64,000 nucleotides of DNA from Paulownia fortunei (Eukaryota; Streptophyta; Magnoliopsida; Lamiales; Paulowniaceae): the NCBI GenBank assembly GCA_019321725.1, contig CM033107.1, positions 16,173,445 through 16,237,444 of the forward strand. The letters run 5' to 3'. Position numbers and translations under genes: made by a program. This document shows, in pieces, positions 12,440-22,893 of the stretch. Under the pieces are notes generated by a model. It was not told the DNA's origin. It saw only the letters and a list, made by a program, of their open reading frames with translations, and did no database searches. Position 1 is the stretch's first letter. Each line of letters opens with the position of its first letter.

Positions 12440-13002
12440 GTGATCTTTGGAGCCTCAACACCAGCCAGTCCCTGGAATACTAGAGCAACAAGTTCCAGTC
12501 GGAAGACCCCCAGTAGGAGCAACTATACTTCAACTCACCCAGGTCATGCTGAACGATGCTGCCACTAGAGTTGTAACAAGAGCTGTAGCACCGTACAATG
12601 AGGCTTACCAAGAAGAGCATCGTCCTCTATTCTCTCATTGGAGAGTGTCGAATCAAACACCTAAGAACACGAAGTCCAGGAGTGATAACCTAGAGAAAGG
12701 GAAGAAAGCAATCTACCTTGAAGTAAGCACAAAAAAAAGACCACAGGAATTGGAAGAAAGGAGTGCAGTGCCACATGTCACGTGACTATATCCATTACAC
12801 CCCTCTAAATGCTTTAATCATAGAAGTCTTGATGTTAGCACAACAACAAAGGATCATTGAAGCTCCCAAGGAGCTGAAAAAGGATCCTAGATGCGAAAGA
12901 TCAAGTAGGTATTGCTGTTTCTATTATGAATGGGGTCACACCATGGAAGAGTGGTATCACTTGAAGAAGAGAATTGAAAGGCTTATCAGTGGGGCTACCT
13001 AA
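12440..13002 (+). pseudogene. gag: Tat-type gag remnant
   Basis: Two overlapping plus frames (12447-12785 and 12763-13002) flank a missing centre. The first gives a glutamine/proline-rich N-terminal segment ending LFSHWRVSNQ. The second holds the C-terminal block typical of Tat/Ogre-type Gag: a YTPLNALIIEVLMLAQQ segment, then RYCCFYYEWGHTMEEWYHLKKRIERLI, which corresponds to the family's KYCxFHxDHGHxTEECxxLKxxIExLI motif with altered residues. The large capsid core that should lie between them is deleted. The upstream leader 12342-12439 carries stops. Function is known only by family resemblance. Confidence 0.78.
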
Positions 13003-13560
13003 AATAATTTGTCAACCAAAGCCCCAATAACAGGTACTACAAAGCATCCCTATACTAAGAAAGCAGTTTTATGGCTAGTCTAATATGAATGAACATCTTT
13101 CCTAGTAGGGAAAATAAATAGAAAAGAGGAAGGTAGGTCTCTTGAAAGAGGAAAACAATGGATTTTAAGACTTGCGCACTTTTTCTCCAGAGCTAACTCG
13201 TTTACAAATACTTTTGCTTTTCATTACACTTCGTTACATTTCTATCATGAGAACCGCTTTCTTCATTTTAGCAGTAGTTTATATATGTTTTTACTCCATT
13301 TTGGGGCAGATGAATACTTTCATTCAGTTATTTGCTTAGCTGAATTAGTTATCATGTGTTCTTGCTTGCTCCTACTGCTACTAATTATTGCTAGATCTTA
13401 CATATCATGAGGATCTCACACATTCATGTAAGAAGCCTAAATGGCCCAGGACTAAAACATAAGTTACGCAGTCAAGAAGCGGTTGCACAATGCAGTTCAT
13501 AATACATGCCTTAAACAAAAAGGTAGTTTGTAAGTGGAAAGATAGTCTCTAACAAGACCC
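13003..13560 (+). other. element interior, no domain seen
   Basis: Degenerate sequence between gag and the tandem-repeat region. I find no RT, RNase H or integrase motif, so pol appears to have been deleted from this copy. Confidence 0.6.
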
Positions 13561-13766
13561 TCATATAAAAAACAAAGCCCTGGCCTCGTATATGAAAAAT
13601 AAAGCCTCAATCTCATCGAGGAAAAATAAAAGCCCTAGCCTTACCCGAACAAAATAAAGCCTCGACCTTGCAAGGACAAAATAAAGCCCCAACCTCGCCC
13701 AGAAAAATAAAGCCCCAGCCTTATCCAGATAAAACAAAGCCCCAACATCGTCTAGGCAAAACAAAA
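13561..13766 (+). repeat. AAATAAAGCCCCAGCCT tandem repeats, left block
   Basis: At least seven imperfect units of about 27-32 bp, each with the core AA(A/T)AAAGCCC(C/T)AGCCT[C/T] followed by a CG-containing spacer. The array continues at 16659 after the solo LTR. Tandem repeats in the 3' region are a known trait of Tat/Ogre-type elements. Confidence 0.85.
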
Positions 13767-16658
13767 TGTAATACCTAATCCTCACACTACTCACTTGGCC
13801 AATGTGATTCATACATTACATGCTACTTATATGCTAATTTGCAGTAATATTTACATGGCATCTTATATTGCATTCTTAATTGTTAGACCTCTAATACTAT
13901 CATATGATATTAGTGGTTGAGATCTTTAACCAAATTAAGAAATTCAATATTTAGATAAGAGAAAGAATAGATTGGCCAATCTATTGGATATTCATAGGTT
14001 ATATGTTATAGTTTTAGAAGTAATTAAATATATTACTAGTAAGCTAATATGTTTCGATTCAACTAGATCAAAGTATTTTAAAGGTATACATCCATAAATT
14101 AATAATACTTGGGATATTAAATATGATATAATTTGATTTAAGTGTCATATTTCAAGGTCCATATATTCATATGATTTTAGAAATGAAACCTAGACAATTT
14201 ATTTAAGAATCGGATGTCGATCGATTTAAAGATCGAATGAACGGTTAAGAAATTAGGGTAAACTTTATTATCCAATCATACGAAAAATAAAATAGGTTGT
14301 AAATAAAGATATAAATACTGAGAAACACCAGTTTAGAGATGTATAAGTTGTGTATAATATCAGATTTAAACCACCATTTGACACCTCAAGCTTTGCCACC
14401 TCATGCTTTCTTATTAACCTTAAGCTAACACCTCAAACCCTTCACCCTTAAGCCATGACCAAACCCTCATTTCAGTCATTTTCTGCTTCCAAACACACAT
14501 TAAGGTCTCAAGTGCTCTAAATTGATTCCAAGTTGAAATAAAAGCAAGAAAAGCAAAGGAGAAGTGATTACCATCAAGTTTAACCTCAAAATCTGCATAG
14601 GTAACACTTATCTAAGAATTTGCCTTTGGTTTTCAGATCATTCTAAATGAGTTTATTATTTATTAAGACTTGAATATCTCTTATAAAAGTGTTATAAAGT
14701 TTTTAGTTAGACTTTGGTGCACAAAGAAAGGGTTTTTGATAACAAACACTTAATAGGAAATACTTATGGCAGAAACTGTCACCTTACTATTTTTTTGTGT
14801 TTTAGGCTTCAAAAGTGTATGGTAAGTTGAATAAAAACTATAATTATTACTATTTTCATGTCCATATATGATTTAAGAGTATTGGAATGAATTTTAATCA
14901 GTTAGAAATTGAAATAGGGCATGATATTGGAGAAATACTCAAACTGCCAAAGTAGCAAAATCTGTTTTGGTGTGCTGTGAAGGAGACTAAATTAGGAGAG
15001 CTAAATCCATGAGTTTTGGCAATTCTATGCCATGTTTATATATTTTTATATGTTAGATAAATATGGTAAAATTTTTGGAGTGAATAAATACACCTAAGGA
15101 TACTAAAATGGCTATGAAACTTAATGTGACAACAAGAAAAATAGAAAATGGAAATCTGTTCCATTTTACTTCTTGACATGTTTCAACATATCTATGGTAA
15201 AATTGATATTTAGCATTTAGAGAATTACTATAAGAGTTATAACACATCAATTAGGTGATTTTATCATACATTTAAGATGAGAAATCAAGGTAGTTAGGAG
15301 ATTGTATTAGGTTTTAGTCCCTAAGTAGTAAAGTTTGATTGTTACATAGTTAAATTGAAATTCAAGGTCCTTGTATAGGATTAAGCATAATGAACTTGCT
15401 AATTGAGGATAGTGATTGATATCTTATATTTTTACAGATTATTCACATCTAAGGTTAGGGAGTAACACCTAAGAAACTACGAAGTAAGATACGATCGATT
15501 AAAGGTAAGTGAAAATCTATTTTGCAACTACAATGCGTGTACATAGTATTTCTTGCCTTATCTATATTAAATGTGATCCTTCTGTCTTGATAAGTGTATT
15601 ATGAGTATTATAAATATCTTATAGTGTATACGTTGCTTGGATGATAGAACATAGGATCCGTTGTATCGTTGAACATGCCATTCATCAGCATTTACACGTA
15701 CATGCATAACACGTGCTAACAGTTGAGGTTTTGCATGCATGATATTATTATCAGAAAGAAAATGCTTTAGTTGGCCACTACTAGTGCACCGAGGCATGCG
15801 AGGTGTGCTTATGTGATATTTTGGGGTGCCATAAGTGTTATTTCTCGGAGGATTATAGGGGTTGACAGAGGGTGTGCCTCTGGTGGTCACGAGAGGGTGG
15901 ACCACTTGACTGTGCCCTTATTGACTCTATTGGTGGGAATACTTCTGGAGGATCACAGGAGAAGATAAGGGGTGGACCTCTGGTGATCCCAGGAGATGGC
16001 CCCTAGACTGAGTCAATTTGTTTATGGCCATGTGATTATTGATATTGTTTAGAGCTCTATCCGGTGCATAGTAGGTAGGCCAATGGCCCAGTGATGGAAA
16101 ATAATTTTGAATGAATTGTTTTGGTTTAGGAGCTTGCATTCCTAGTGTGATTTCATAGAGATGCATCGCTTATATGTTAGATTATCGCTTCAACATGCAT
16201 GATTTTCACTTACTGAGCATTACTTCATGTGGTTCTTGCATTGTAGGTAAGTATGGTGAGACTTGAGACCTCAATTTACTAGGCTGGTTGTGGAGCTCCT
16301 ATAGGATTTCAAAGATTGATGTACATGGATGATAACCTGTTGGGGCTATTTTGTAGGTTTTGCTTTTGATTTTACGATCTATTGTATTATATTAGTGACC
16401 TTATCCTATATATCACTTTCAAAACTCCATTATAATTGAGTTTGAGTTTTGTGATGGTTTTGATAAACCTTTTTATTGTTCAAATAACTATCTATCTAAA
16501 TACAGTATTATATGATGTTAAAGCACTTTATTTTATTAGGGTTACGTCAAACTAACTAGCTAGAAAACAAAAGTTATACATATGCATACATGCATAAATT
16601 ATGTTGCACAGGTTGTTTATATATATATATATATACATATTTTTTGGAGGTTGTGACA
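13767..16658 (+). mobile_element. solo LTR of the Tekay-like family (2892 bp)
   Basis: It begins TGTAATACCTAATCC and ends GGTTGTGACA, and is the reverse complement of the LTRs at 2580-4294 and 43735-46719 through most of its length. For example CAAAATCTGTTTTGGTGTGC at about 14957 matches inverted sequence near 45430. No primer site or coding sequence adjoins it. Flanks are CAAAA on the left and CAAAG on the right (4 of 5 identical), and the AAATAAAGCC repeats resume on the far side, so it is an insertion later reduced to one LTR by recombination. Open frames inside are not genes. Confidence 0.88.
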
Positions 16659-16860
16659 CAAAGTCTCAGCCACACCCGGGTAAAAATAAAGCCTCAGCCA
16701 TGTTTGATCGAAACTTAATCTCGGGAGAGACAACACCTTTCTAGGCCACAAAATAAAAGCCCCAGCCACATTCGGGAAAAAATTAATCCTAGGGGAGACA
16801 ACACCTCTCCTATTCACGAAATAAAAACCCTTGCTATGTGCGGGCTAAACCTAGTCTTTG
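16659..16860 (+). repeat. AAATAAAGCC tandem repeats, right block
   Basis: Continuation of the array at 13561-13766 after the solo LTR. Three or four units of AAAATAAAGCCTCAGCC, here with longer spacers containing GGGAGAGACAACACCTTTC. The rest to about 17168 shows nothing I recognise. Confidence 0.78.
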
Positions 16861-17168
16861 AAAGATGACACCTCTCCTAAACTCTACATACCAAGCCATT
16901 AACTTGTAAGAGACTGCGAAATGCAACCCAGGGAAAGATCTAAAAAGTACGTATATTTCCATCCAAAAAGCAAAAGTTTCATATGCAAATGCAAGCAACA
17001 TCTTAAAGTATTACGATAAAACAAGCCAAGTCCTCGTAAAAACTAACATCTGTATGAAAGCAAATAACGCAAATGAAAAATTTGTCCAACAACTATGTGG
17101 AAAGCATAAAGTGATACCTAACATGAAAAGGGCTAAAAAAATTAGAAATCTATCTAAGTGACTGCATC

Positions 17169-17560
17169 CTAGGGGGCTCCTCCTTTTGCAGCCGTATCAT
17201 CAACTACATCAGTGGGCGTTGCAATAGCTCCTGCATGTACTATGTCATCTTTTTTCTGTATTTGGCATATTCAGGTCGAGTAGCATGACATCCTTCTTGC
17301 TGAAGTGACCCAAATTCCTCAATGTGCATTAACAGATGCCAAAGGTCTGATTAGATATAGCCTCAGCCCTCTCTATGACGGCCTCATCAAAGTCCTCAAA
17401 TTCCTTAAATGCATTCTTAGTATCAACCCTCGTGTTGGACGCAAAATGTTCCATAGCCTTTGTCTAGAGGAACTTTGCACCAGTCGCCACCTCATGATCA
17501 TACCTAGCCAACAAGATCTCGTAATCCTTGGCTATCTCAGCCATCTTCTCATCCATGCAT
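17169..17560 (-). pseudogene. antisense ORF, 3' exon, duplicate copy A
   Basis: Read on the minus strand, this encodes CMDEKMAEIAKDYEILLARYD, then AMEHFASNTRV, FKEFEDFDEAVIERAEAISN, a HFSKKDVMLLDLNMPNTE segment and the tail GAIATPTDVVDDTAAKGGAP followed by a stop at about 17169. It is a second copy of the segment at 21093-21500, of which it keeps slightly different codons and frameshifts. The sequence is helical, acidic and probably coiled-coil, like the C-terminal half of PF04195-type proteins. It cannot be an independent gene because it lacks the N-terminal domain. Confidence 0.7.
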
Positions 17561-17564
17561 GCAA

Positions 17565-17707
17565 TGGAAAGCATAAAGTGATACCCAATAAGAAAAGGGC
17601 TGAAAAACTCCTAACTATGGAGCTAAATTCTTTAGAAACCTATCTAAGTGACTATATCCTAATGGTCTCCTCCTTTTCCAGCTACGTCATCAACTATATA
17701 AGTGGGT
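17565..17707 (-). pseudogene. antisense ORF, 3' end, copy B
   Basis: This repeats 17094-17212 (AAGCATAAAGTGATACC ... TATCTAAGTGACT ... CATCAACTA[C/T]AT[C/A]AGTGGG) and is the 3' end of the second duplicate unit. The chromovirus at 17708-21092 interrupts it, and the unit resumes at 21093 (CCAATAGCTCCTG). Confidence 0.75.
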
Positions 17708-18401
17708 TGTAATGGACTACGACTCTAAGCCCCAACATTGTCTACCAAATTGCTTTTTTCATGGGGCTTAGAGGTTCAAATAAGGCATATTCCTCATGTT
17801 TTGGGAAAATATTTCAAGGATAATGTGGAAAAGACTAGCAGTTTCTTAAAAGTTCAGCAATGATCTAGAAACTTCTAGAAGATATTGGAGGGTTCTAGAA
17901 AGTTTAAGATGATTTTAGAACTTTCCATACAAATGTAAAATATAAATGAATGTTCTGAAGTATTTCAGAGTATTCTAGAGATATGTAGAAGTATCTAGAA
18001 ACGTATAGAAGTATGAAGAATGTAATAGAGAAGTCTAGAAATGTATAGAGTAGTAGGAAAGGTTCTAGGAATATTCTTGGAGAGTTTTAGAGAGTCTCTC
18101 CCAACCGATGGATGTTTTTGATCTCCACCGTCCATTTGAGGAGGTGGAAAATATAATAGGGAATATGTGGTCATTTATAAGGAATGAAGTGGAGAATCAA
18201 GGTTTGAGTGAAAGTTCTTTCCTAAGAGCTCTATTGTCTTAAACACTTTTTGTGCATTTCTCTTTGATCAAGTCTTCTTTAATCACTTCAGACCCTTTCT
18301 TCACACACAAGCACTCGAGAGAGGCTGACTTAGCTAAATTGCAAGAGGCAAGAAGAAGTTAAGGCTGCACGGTACATTATTGAGGGGATGAGTCCATTAG
18401 A
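17708..18401 (+). repeat. 5' LTR of chromovirus derivative
   Basis: It aligns with 20399-21092 from TGTA onward: the GACTCTAAGCCCCAACATTG block, the TCTAGAA-rich U3, the GATCTCCACCGTCCATTTGAG block and the CTCGAGAGAGG block. The first 14 bases differ from the other LTR only by transitions. The TATA-like ATATAATAG is at 18151. Confidence 0.9.
17868..17900 (+). promoter_or_regulatory. heat-shock elements in 5' LTR U3
   Basis: GAAACTTCTAGAA at 17868-17880 is a perfect three-block GAAnnTTCnnGAA heat-shock element. TTCTAGAA follows at 17893-17900. The equivalent segment of the 3' LTR has three perfect elements. Confidence 0.75.
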
Positions 18402-18403
18402 GG

Positions 18404-18423
18404 TGGTATCAGAGCCCGATTGG
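18404..18423 (+). promoter_or_regulatory. primer binding site (initiator tRNA-Met)
   Basis: TGGTATCAGAGCCCGATTGG lies two bases after the 5' LTR. TGGTATCAGAGCC is complementary to the plant initiator-Met tRNA 3' end. Confidence 0.9.
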
Positions 18424-18439
18424 GGCTAAGTGTTTTGAA

Positions 18440-19500
18440 GACATCATGATAGAAGTTAATTTGAGGCATGACCAAAGAATGTGGGAGGGAGCCTGCACCA
18501 ACACTAAGCAAGAGAAAATATGACCAGAACACATTGTGCTGGAGATAGGTGAGCGTATTGAGCGAGTCTAGCACAATGTTGAGACATTAGAGGGCCATGT
18601 TCTTGAGCAACTAGACTCTCTTAAGTAAAATTTCTAAGCATGCCTTGATGCCCACACTTTATGAAAGGACCGCTTTGCAAAGTTAGAGGCAAAGGCGATG
18701 GATGCCATTCAAACCTTGCAGGTGAGCATCAAGGGGACGCGTGAAGACTTGGCCTTGTGTAAAAAGGTTGCCGCTAGCGGGGGTGCTAGTGCTAATGTGG
18801 CTAGTCCAATGGTGGACTACCCCAGGCCATTAGGGTTTAACTACATGGGGGATGCCAAGGAAGTAGAGAACTTCTTATGGCAGATAGAGCGGTATTTCAA
18901 AGAGACTTGACCTAATTGATGAGGCGTCCAAGGTCAGAATCGCTACCCTTTAAGTTAATAATATAACTACTTTGTGGTGGCTCAAGAAGCACACCAACAT
19001 AAAGTGGGGCACTTGTCGCATTGATACTTGGGAGGACTTTAAGAGAGAACTCAAATGACACTTATACCCAGAGAATGTCATTTATGAGGACTGAAAAAAG
19101 CTATGGGAATTAAGACAAACAGGCACAATCTGAGACTACGTGGCACTTTGCCTTGAATTCCCAACATGGCAGAAGATGAACTTCTCTTTCATTTTGTGGA
19201 CGGGCTTAAACATTGGGCCAAGCAAGAAGTGCAATGATAAGGGTTAAGTCGATGGACAAGGCCATCATAGTTTCTGAGTCTCTCATCGAGTATCAACAGG
19301 ATGTAAGGGCTTCCAAATGGGACAAAAAGAACTTGTCCAATGATGAAGAAGAGAAACACGATAATCCAAAGACCTCTTCAAAGGGAGAAGATAGACATCT
19401 ATCCTGAAAGGAGTATGAGTAGAAGAAGAGGGACTTTTTACCTAAGAAGAGATGCTACGTATACAAAGTGATGCATACCATGTGCAACTACCCAAAACTT
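18440..19500 (+). pseudogene. gag: chromovirus gag
   Basis: From about 18670 the frame reads FAKLEAKAMDAIQTLQVSI, then PLGFNYMGDAKEVENFLWQI and, after a stop near 18910, TTLWWLKKHTNIKWGTC, IDTWEDFKREL, HLYPENV, then GLKHWAKQEVQ and ESLIEYQQD. This is the Retrotrans_gag capsid block of plant chromoviruses. The zinc knuckle at about 19455-19497 is decayed to CYVYKVMHTMCNYPK, so at least one cysteine of CX2CX4HX4C is lost. Stops occur at 18910, near 18953, 19058, 19094 and elsewhere. The region before 18670 carries several in-frame stops. Confidence 0.88.
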
Positions 19501-20125
19501 AGTTCCTTGATGGCCATCATGGATAGCCACAGTGATAAGAGAAGTACGAGTGAGAAGACAAGCCACATCGTGGCTTTGCAGCTTCTCAATGCCCTCAATA
19601 CTAATCGAGTGCCTATTACATTTAGCAAGGGGCTGATGTATGTTAAGGCACACATCAATGTGAATGATGGTAGACACAGGGGCCTCAAAACTTTATGGAT
19701 GTGGAAAGGCTAAAAGGTTGGGCCTCCATTGGACGAGACGGAACAGTTAGGTGAAAACTGTCAATGCAAGTCCTAAACCCCACAACGACATAGCTCGATG
19801 AGTGGAACTTTGCCTTGGTGCTTGGAAAGACTAAGAAAATTTCTCAATAGTATCGATAGATGATTACAAGGTGGTGCTAGGGATGGACTTTCTACACAAA
19901 GTATGTGTCATTCCTATACTCTTCTTCAATACTGTGTGATTCTTGAGAAAGGATCAACTTGTATAGTACCCTCCGTAAGTGCAATCAATGGAAAAAAATA
20001 TGAAGATAAGGGGCATCTAAGATATTTGTCAGCCATGCAGCTTACCAATGGGGAAGAAAAATATGAGCTAGCGATCTTGTCAAGTTCGGGGATGGCACTA
20101 ACTAAGAAGAAAAGACTTTGAAAGG
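19501..20125 (+). pseudogene. pol: chromovirus protease region
   Basis: Frames around 19590-19680 give LLNALNTNRVP and KGLMYVKAHINVNDGR, the segment preceding the retropepsin active site in this family; the expected D[ST]GATH motif is not readable. About 19870-19900 encodes DYKVVLGMDFLHKV, the VLGMDFL block that closes the protease. Then comes a linker (IVPSVSAING ... LRYLSAMQLTNGEEKYELAIL). The next recognisable domain is the chromodomain, not RT, so pol is truncated here by deletion. Confidence 0.82.
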
Positions 20126-20244
20126 GCATGAAAGAGGTTCAACCTTGGAAGATACCCAATGGTGTGCTAAATGGGTCTATAAAGGATCGCATGAATCAGA
20201 GGGCATTGTGCAAGGAAAAGACCTATTAAACAAAAAAAAAGGAC

Positions 20245-20345
20245 GACATGCCACAAAGGCATGTGATCTTATATTGATCAACAAAAAGACTACCTGAGTC
20301 TGAGGTGATGCGTTAAGAAAAAGAGGAGTTGTGGCAGTCCAAAAC
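20245..20345 (+). pseudogene. chromodomain remnant
   Basis: One plus frame reads MPQRHVILY, stop, STKRLPESEVMR, stop, EKEELWQSKTNF. This matches the end of plant chromovirus chromodomains (YLVKWKGLPESEATWE ... LWQF). In intact elements this C-terminal integrase extension is thought to guide insertion to particular chromatin. The assignment rests on this short motif only. Confidence 0.65.
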
Positions 20346-20398
20346 CAACTTCAATGAAGTATTGCGACGAGGGTATCACCAGGTTAGGTAGGAAAGGA

Positions 20399-21092
20399 TG
20401 TAGCAAACCATGACTCTAAGCCCCAACATTGTCTACCCGATCACATTTTTCTCGTAGCTTAGAGGTTCAAAAAAGGCATATTTCTCATGTTTCAAAAAAG
20501 ATTTCAAGTATAATGTGGAAAAGTCTAGAAGTTTCTAGAATATTTTGTAATAACCTAGAAACTTCTAGAAGATACTGGAGGGTTTTAGAAAGTTCTAGAT
20601 GATTCTAGAACTTTCCATACAAATGTAGAATATCGGTGAATGTTCTGGAGTTTTCCACGGTATTCAAGAGATATGTGGAAGTATCTAGAAACGTATAGAA
20701 GTATGAAGAATGTAATAGAGAAGTCTAGAAATGTATGGAGTAGTAGGGAAGGTCTTAGGAATATTCTTGGAGAGTTCTTGAGAGTCTCTCACAACAGTTG
20801 GATATTTTTGATCTCCACCGTCCATTTGAGAAGGTTGAAAGTATAAATAGGAGATAGGTGGTCATTTGTAAGGAAGGAAATGGAGAATCAAGGTTTGAGT
20901 GAAAGCTCTTTCCTAAGAGCTCTCTTATCTTAAACACTTTCTTGTACATTTCTCTTTGGTCAAGCCTTCTTTAATCACTTCATACTATTTTTTCACACAC
21001 AAACACTCGAGAGAGGTTGACTTAGTTAAGGCACAAAGGGCAGGAAGGAGCTAGGCTACACGGTACGTTGTTGAGGGAACAAGTCTGTGACA
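20399..21092 (+). repeat. 3' LTR of chromovirus derivative
   Basis: The start TGTAGCAAACCATGACTC follows the purine-rich GGTAGGAAAGGA tract, and the end is CTGTGACA. It is 694 bp, equal to the 5' LTR. TATAAATA at 20842-20849 is a better TATA box than in the 5' LTR. Tandem-like TCTAGAA words fill 20520-20720. Confidence 0.9.
20528..20615 (+). promoter_or_regulatory. cluster of perfect heat-shock elements
   Basis: GAAGTTTCTAGAA (20528-20540), GAAACTTCTAGAA (20558-20570) and TTCTAGAACTTTC (20603-20615) each satisfy the three-block heat-shock-factor consensus. They lie about 230-310 bp upstream of TATAAATA at 20842. Binding is inferred from the consensus. Confidence 0.75.
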
Positions 21093-22893
21093 GGAAACTC
21101 CAATAGCTCCTGTATTTGCTCTGTCACCCTCTTCTGTATCTAGCACATTCAGGTCTAGCAACATGATATCCTTCTCACTGAAGTGACCCAAACTCCTTAA
21201 TGTGCATTGTCAGATGTGAAAGATCTGATCATATATAGCCTCGGCCCTCTCCATGACGGCCTCATGAAAGTCCTCAAATTTATTAAAAGGTCTAATCATA
21301 TATAGCCTCGACCCTCTCTATGATGGCCTCATGAAAGTCCTCAAATTCCATGATGGCCTCATGATACCCTCGTATTAGTTGCAAAATGCTCCCTAGCCTT
21401 TGTCTAGAGGAACTTTGCACTAGGCGCCACCTCGCGATCATACCTAATCAAAAAGATCTTATAGTCTTTGGCCATCTCACATATCTTCTCCTCCATGCAC
21501 ATAATCTTCATTGAACTCTTCTTTTCAGTGAATTCGTAATGCTCCATCAGCTCGCTTGAGCTTGTAGCCTTGTGACTTAGTGCAGCCATCAAAGTAATAA
21601 TCTGCTCTGCAAACAATGAAATCATTAGAAAAAGATAATAATTCTGATAATGGATAACAATCAAATCAAAAATACTTACCTAATCCAAGTCGCCCGTTGC
21701 CATTGTCTCCAAAGAAGATGCCTATGGCTAAGGTGAGCAACATCCTCTTCTCTAACCATGCTCTTAGTTTTGGTGAAACCCAAGATAGGATATGAAGTGT
21801 CCTAATAAGATTGAATACCCTCCTCTTCATTGATGTTATATGAGAAAAATCCTATGTCGTGGCTATTTCTTTGAGGTGATGTGTCTGAGCTCTCTCTGGG
21901 CCTTTTCTTATTAATGTAAATAACAGAGGAGCCTGACTGTCACCTCTCCTCTTGCCAGCCTACAAGGATGATCTCCGCTCCTTATCTATATGCCCTAATG
22001 ATGGGCATCTATCACTATCATTCATCCCAGAAAGAGGACGGGCACTCCCACTGCCAGATGTATGTGCAAAAACTGCAGAAACATCAACCTTCTTCTCGAA
22101 AAGCAAAAATAATCTACATAAGAAAGCAAGAATGATAATCATAGTAGTTCAAACTTACATAAGGTATAAGTGTAAAGATCCCAACTACCAGCTAAAAATA
22201 AGCAGCTCATATCAAAAAGTTGATCAAACAACCCAGTGGACGCATAATGTTTCTTGAACTCCCTATAAGCCTGATAAGAAGGGTACATCATCGAAGATTC
22301 ACTCCACTCTTGGGAAAAGCCCTAACCCTTATCTCTTATGTAAAGAAAATTTTCCTTTTATGGACCCCGAGAGGAGTGTTGCCCACTAATAACCTATACC
22401 ATGGTTATGGAAAGAAATTAAAGTATGATCCTTGCCTACTCTTCTCACATAGAAGAAAGATTGAAAGCTACATAACTTGACAGGAATAGTTAGTTCTTCT
22501 AAGCAATGTCTAAATCCCTTGAGACATATAAAAGTGTATGGAGGAAGCTGACTGAATAGACAACCTCTAACAAAAGAGGACAATGAGAGATTGAAAACCT
22601 ACTTGAGAAACACGACAAGTAAATCATGAAATACCCCTTTAGAGGATGCCTTACTCTGACTGGGACAAGGGAGGAGAAATTTGAATAAGAAAGGAAAACC
22701 TAACCTCTTTTGACATAACCTCAACTCATCAACTGTCATCGCACTATATTTACATCTAGTGGAAGACAAACCCCTAGTTGGCACAATATTGTCTAACTCA
22801 GATATTGTACATGTATCTGATTCATCAGAATCAATACTATCCTGACTCCATGAAGAGTCTGATGAACTACCCAGAGACTTGATCTCCTCTCAC
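21093..22893 (-). pseudogene. antisense ORF of Tat-like element, PF04195-like
   Basis: Minus-strand gene-like region. Its N-terminal part (22893-22600) reads EEIKSLGSSSD, then SDESDTCTISELDNIVPTRG and, past MTVDELRLCQKR, the segment FLFKFLLPCPSQ. Next (22583-22386) comes SSFVRGCLFSQLPPYTF ... FRHCLEELTIP ... SFQSFFYVRR. This is the layout of 'putative gypsy-type transposon' (PF04195, Transposase_28) proteins. A serine/acid-rich segment follows (22142-21960, SGSGSARPLSGMND), and then a coiled-coil-like exon (21664-21404) starting FAEQIITLMAALSHKATSSS. Stops and probable introns separate the pieces. Its 3' exon is tandemly duplicated (see 17169-17707). Function of the family is unknown. Confidence 0.68.

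Larger units (their letters stand above)
17708..21092 (+). mobile_element. chromovirus deletion derivative with heat-shock-type LTRs
   Basis: Two LTRs of identical length (694 bp), an initiator-Met primer site, gag, protease and a chromodomain remnant, but no RT, RNase H or integrase. At about 20120-20260 the protease linker jumps straight to the region upstream of the chromodomain, so one large internal deletion removed the rest of pol. It sits inside the antisense ORF of the Tat-like element; copy A at 17190-17230 shows the empty site. Target duplication is unclear (GGGT left, GGAA right). The element could only move in trans. Confidence 0.87.

Noticed and set aside
13561..13812. 83-codon minus-strand ORF with repeated ALFF
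   Set aside because: Translation of the AAATAAAGCCCC tandem repeats and the LTR edge.
18377..18574. Minus-strand ORF over the chromovirus primer site
   Set aside because: Overlaps LTR end, primer site and the gag leader on the other strand; no domain.
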